Assembly: GCA_947177595.1 (NCBI GenBank)
Contig: CAMWUZ010000115.1
Location: 1 to 5,822 of the forward strand
Source: an uncultured Porphyromonadaceae bacterium
Lineage (GTDB): Bacteria; Bacteroidota; Bacteroidia; Bacteroidales; Muribaculaceae
DNA: 5,822 nucleotides
Direction of reading: 5' to 3'
Both the position numbers and the translations under genes were made by a program. How positions within the stretch are numbered: the first letter of the stretch is position 1; every line of letters starts with the position of its first letter. Shown here one piece after another: positions 5,240 through 5,822 of this stretch. Below the pieces are notes generated by a model that had not been told where the DNA came from, did no database searches, and saw nothing but the letters and a program-made list of their open reading frames with translations.

Positions 5240-5750
5240 AAAAATGCCAGATCCCCAACGCCACTGATACAGACACATTCAAAGAATGCTTAGTACCGAA
5301 CTGAGGTATCTCAATACACACATCCGCACTGTCAACCGCATTCTGACTCACCCCATGCACTTCATGCCCCGCGATAAGAGCATATTTCTTATCCACATCA
5401 ACCTCAAAATTCTGCAATAGCACACTACCTTTCACCTGCTCTAATGCGCATATCTCATAGCCATCGCCCTTCAAGACTGCTATACATTCTTCTGTCGTAG
5501 CGTAATACTCCCAGCATACTGATTCTTCTGCCCCGAGAGCTGTTTTATGAATTTCGGGAGAAGGTGGGCAAGCTGTTATGCCGCACAGCATTATACGTTC
5601 CACGAGAAAAGCGTCAGAAGTGCGGAATATCGAACCTATGTTGTTTAGTGAACGCACATTGTCCAATACCACTACCAGCGGCATCTTTGGTTTGGAACGG
5701 AAAACCTCGACCGAGTCTCGGTCGAGGTCCCAAATAGTTTTCTTGTCCAT
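5223..5750 (-). CDS. SpoU/TrmH-family tRNA/rRNA 2'-O-methyltransferase
   Basis: A 175-residue SPOUT-class methyltransferase that uses S-adenosylmethionine to methylate a ribose 2'-OH in tRNA or rRNA; the exact target is not known. Motif 1 is LDNVRSLNNIGSIFRTSDAF (29-48) with catalytic Arg43. Motif 2 is ALIAGHEVHGVS (124-135), where the usual Asn of GNE is His129. Motif 3 is IPQFGTKHSLNVSVSVAL (148-165), forming the cofactor-binding knot. Length and the order of motifs fit the short Bacteroidota members that lack an extra N-terminal substrate-binding domain. The ATG at 5750 is preferred because the pre-motif segment matches the usual N-terminal extension. It is 9 nt downstream of another minus-strand gene, so it is likely co-transcribed with it. 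It converges on ribF with a 17-bp overlap. A perfect inverted repeat lies in codons 8-16. Confidence 0.92.
   Translation of the reverse strand: MDKKTIWDLDRDSVEVFRSKPKMPLVVVLDNVRSLNNIGSIFRTSDAFLVERIMLCGITACPPSPEIHKTALGAEESVCWEYYATTEECIAVLKGDGYEICALEQVKGSVLLQNFEVDVDKKYALIAGHEVHGVSQNAVDSADVCIEIPQFGTKHSLNVSVSVALGIWHFFKNRL
5704..5728 (-). repeat. Perfect inverted repeat inside the trmH-like gene
   Basis: ACCTCGACCGAG (5704-5715) and CTCGGTCGAGGT (5717-5728) are exact reverse complements around a single T. In the minus-strand mRNA this can fold as an 11-bp GC-rich stem with a 3-nt loop, followed by UUU (5703-5701). It starts 22 nt after the start codon and encodes DLDRDSVEV (residues 8-16). It could be an RNA hairpin affecting translation, an attenuator-like terminator, or a DNA-binding site; the sequence alone does not decide. 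Confidence 0.75.
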
Positions 5751-5759
5751 TACGACCTG

Positions 5760-5822
5760 TCAGTCTATAATATCAAATCCGGTATATTTGCGCAGACACT
5801 CCGGCACTACAATACCCCTGGG
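5760..5822 (-). CDS. C-terminal end of an unidentified gene (cut by the right edge)
   Basis: In the minus-strand frame ending with TGA at 5762-5760, 20 codons are open from the window edge: PRGIVVPECLRKYTGFDIID. The tail is short and I do not recognise the family. It is supported as a real gene end by its 9-nt spacing from the methyltransferase start and the same orientation, which is typical of an operon, and by the lack of any promoter between them. The other minus-strand frames are not compelling. Its function cannot be stated. Confidence 0.5.
   Translation of the reverse strand, partial: PRGIVVPECLRKYTGFDIID

Overview
The window looks like ordinary chromosome from a Bacteroidota bacterium, most likely order Bacteroidales (possibly a gut Muribaculaceae- or Bacteroides-like organism; the family is a guess). 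The evidence is several promoters of the Bacteroidota type (TTTG, about 19-20 nt, TAnnTTTG), no Shine-Dalgarno sequence at most starts, a DUF3467 gene, a typical Bacteroidota Lrp/AsnC regulator, and a stand-alone GDP-mannose pyrophosphorylase.

Left part (1-1540, minus strand): a three-gene operon reading leftward. A LolD-type ABC ATPase is followed 15 bp later by a small secreted lipoprotein (tentatively NigD-like). That gene overlaps, in an ATGA arrangement, the start of a DUF3467 protein that runs off the left edge. A -7 promoter element at 1533-1540 fixes the lolD start at 1511 and excludes an earlier in-frame ATG.

Middle (1541-3165, plus strand): a mostly empty stretch, then tRNA-Asp(GTC) with a near-consensus promoter and a strong terminator. 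Next is a mannose-1-phosphate guanylyltransferase gene (manC type) broken by a frameshift. The break sits at a short CT tandem near 2721-2724. Removing one CT unit would restore a full-length protein of about 361 residues. The promoter of this gene is a near-copy of the tRNA promoter with a substitution in its -7 element.

Right part (3162-5822): an Lrp/AsnC regulator (minus strand) is divergent from a two-gene plus-strand operon, a HAD phosphatase and ribF (riboflavin kinase/FAD synthetase), separated by 1 nt. The lrp and HAD promoters interlock. ribF converges on, and overlaps by 17 bp, a minus-strand SpoU/TrmH-family RNA methyltransferase. That gene sits 9 nt downstream of another gene, of which only the last 20 codons are visible. 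A perfect 12-bp-arm inverted repeat lies in the first 16 codons of the methyltransferase gene.

Functionally these are housekeeping genes: lipoprotein sorting, Asp decoding, GDP-mannose supply, flavin cofactors, RNA modification and one amino-acid-type regulator. I saw no mobile element, CRISPR array, defence island or clearly new system. The points most worth a second look are the manC frameshift, the trmH palindrome and the HAD-ribF pairing.
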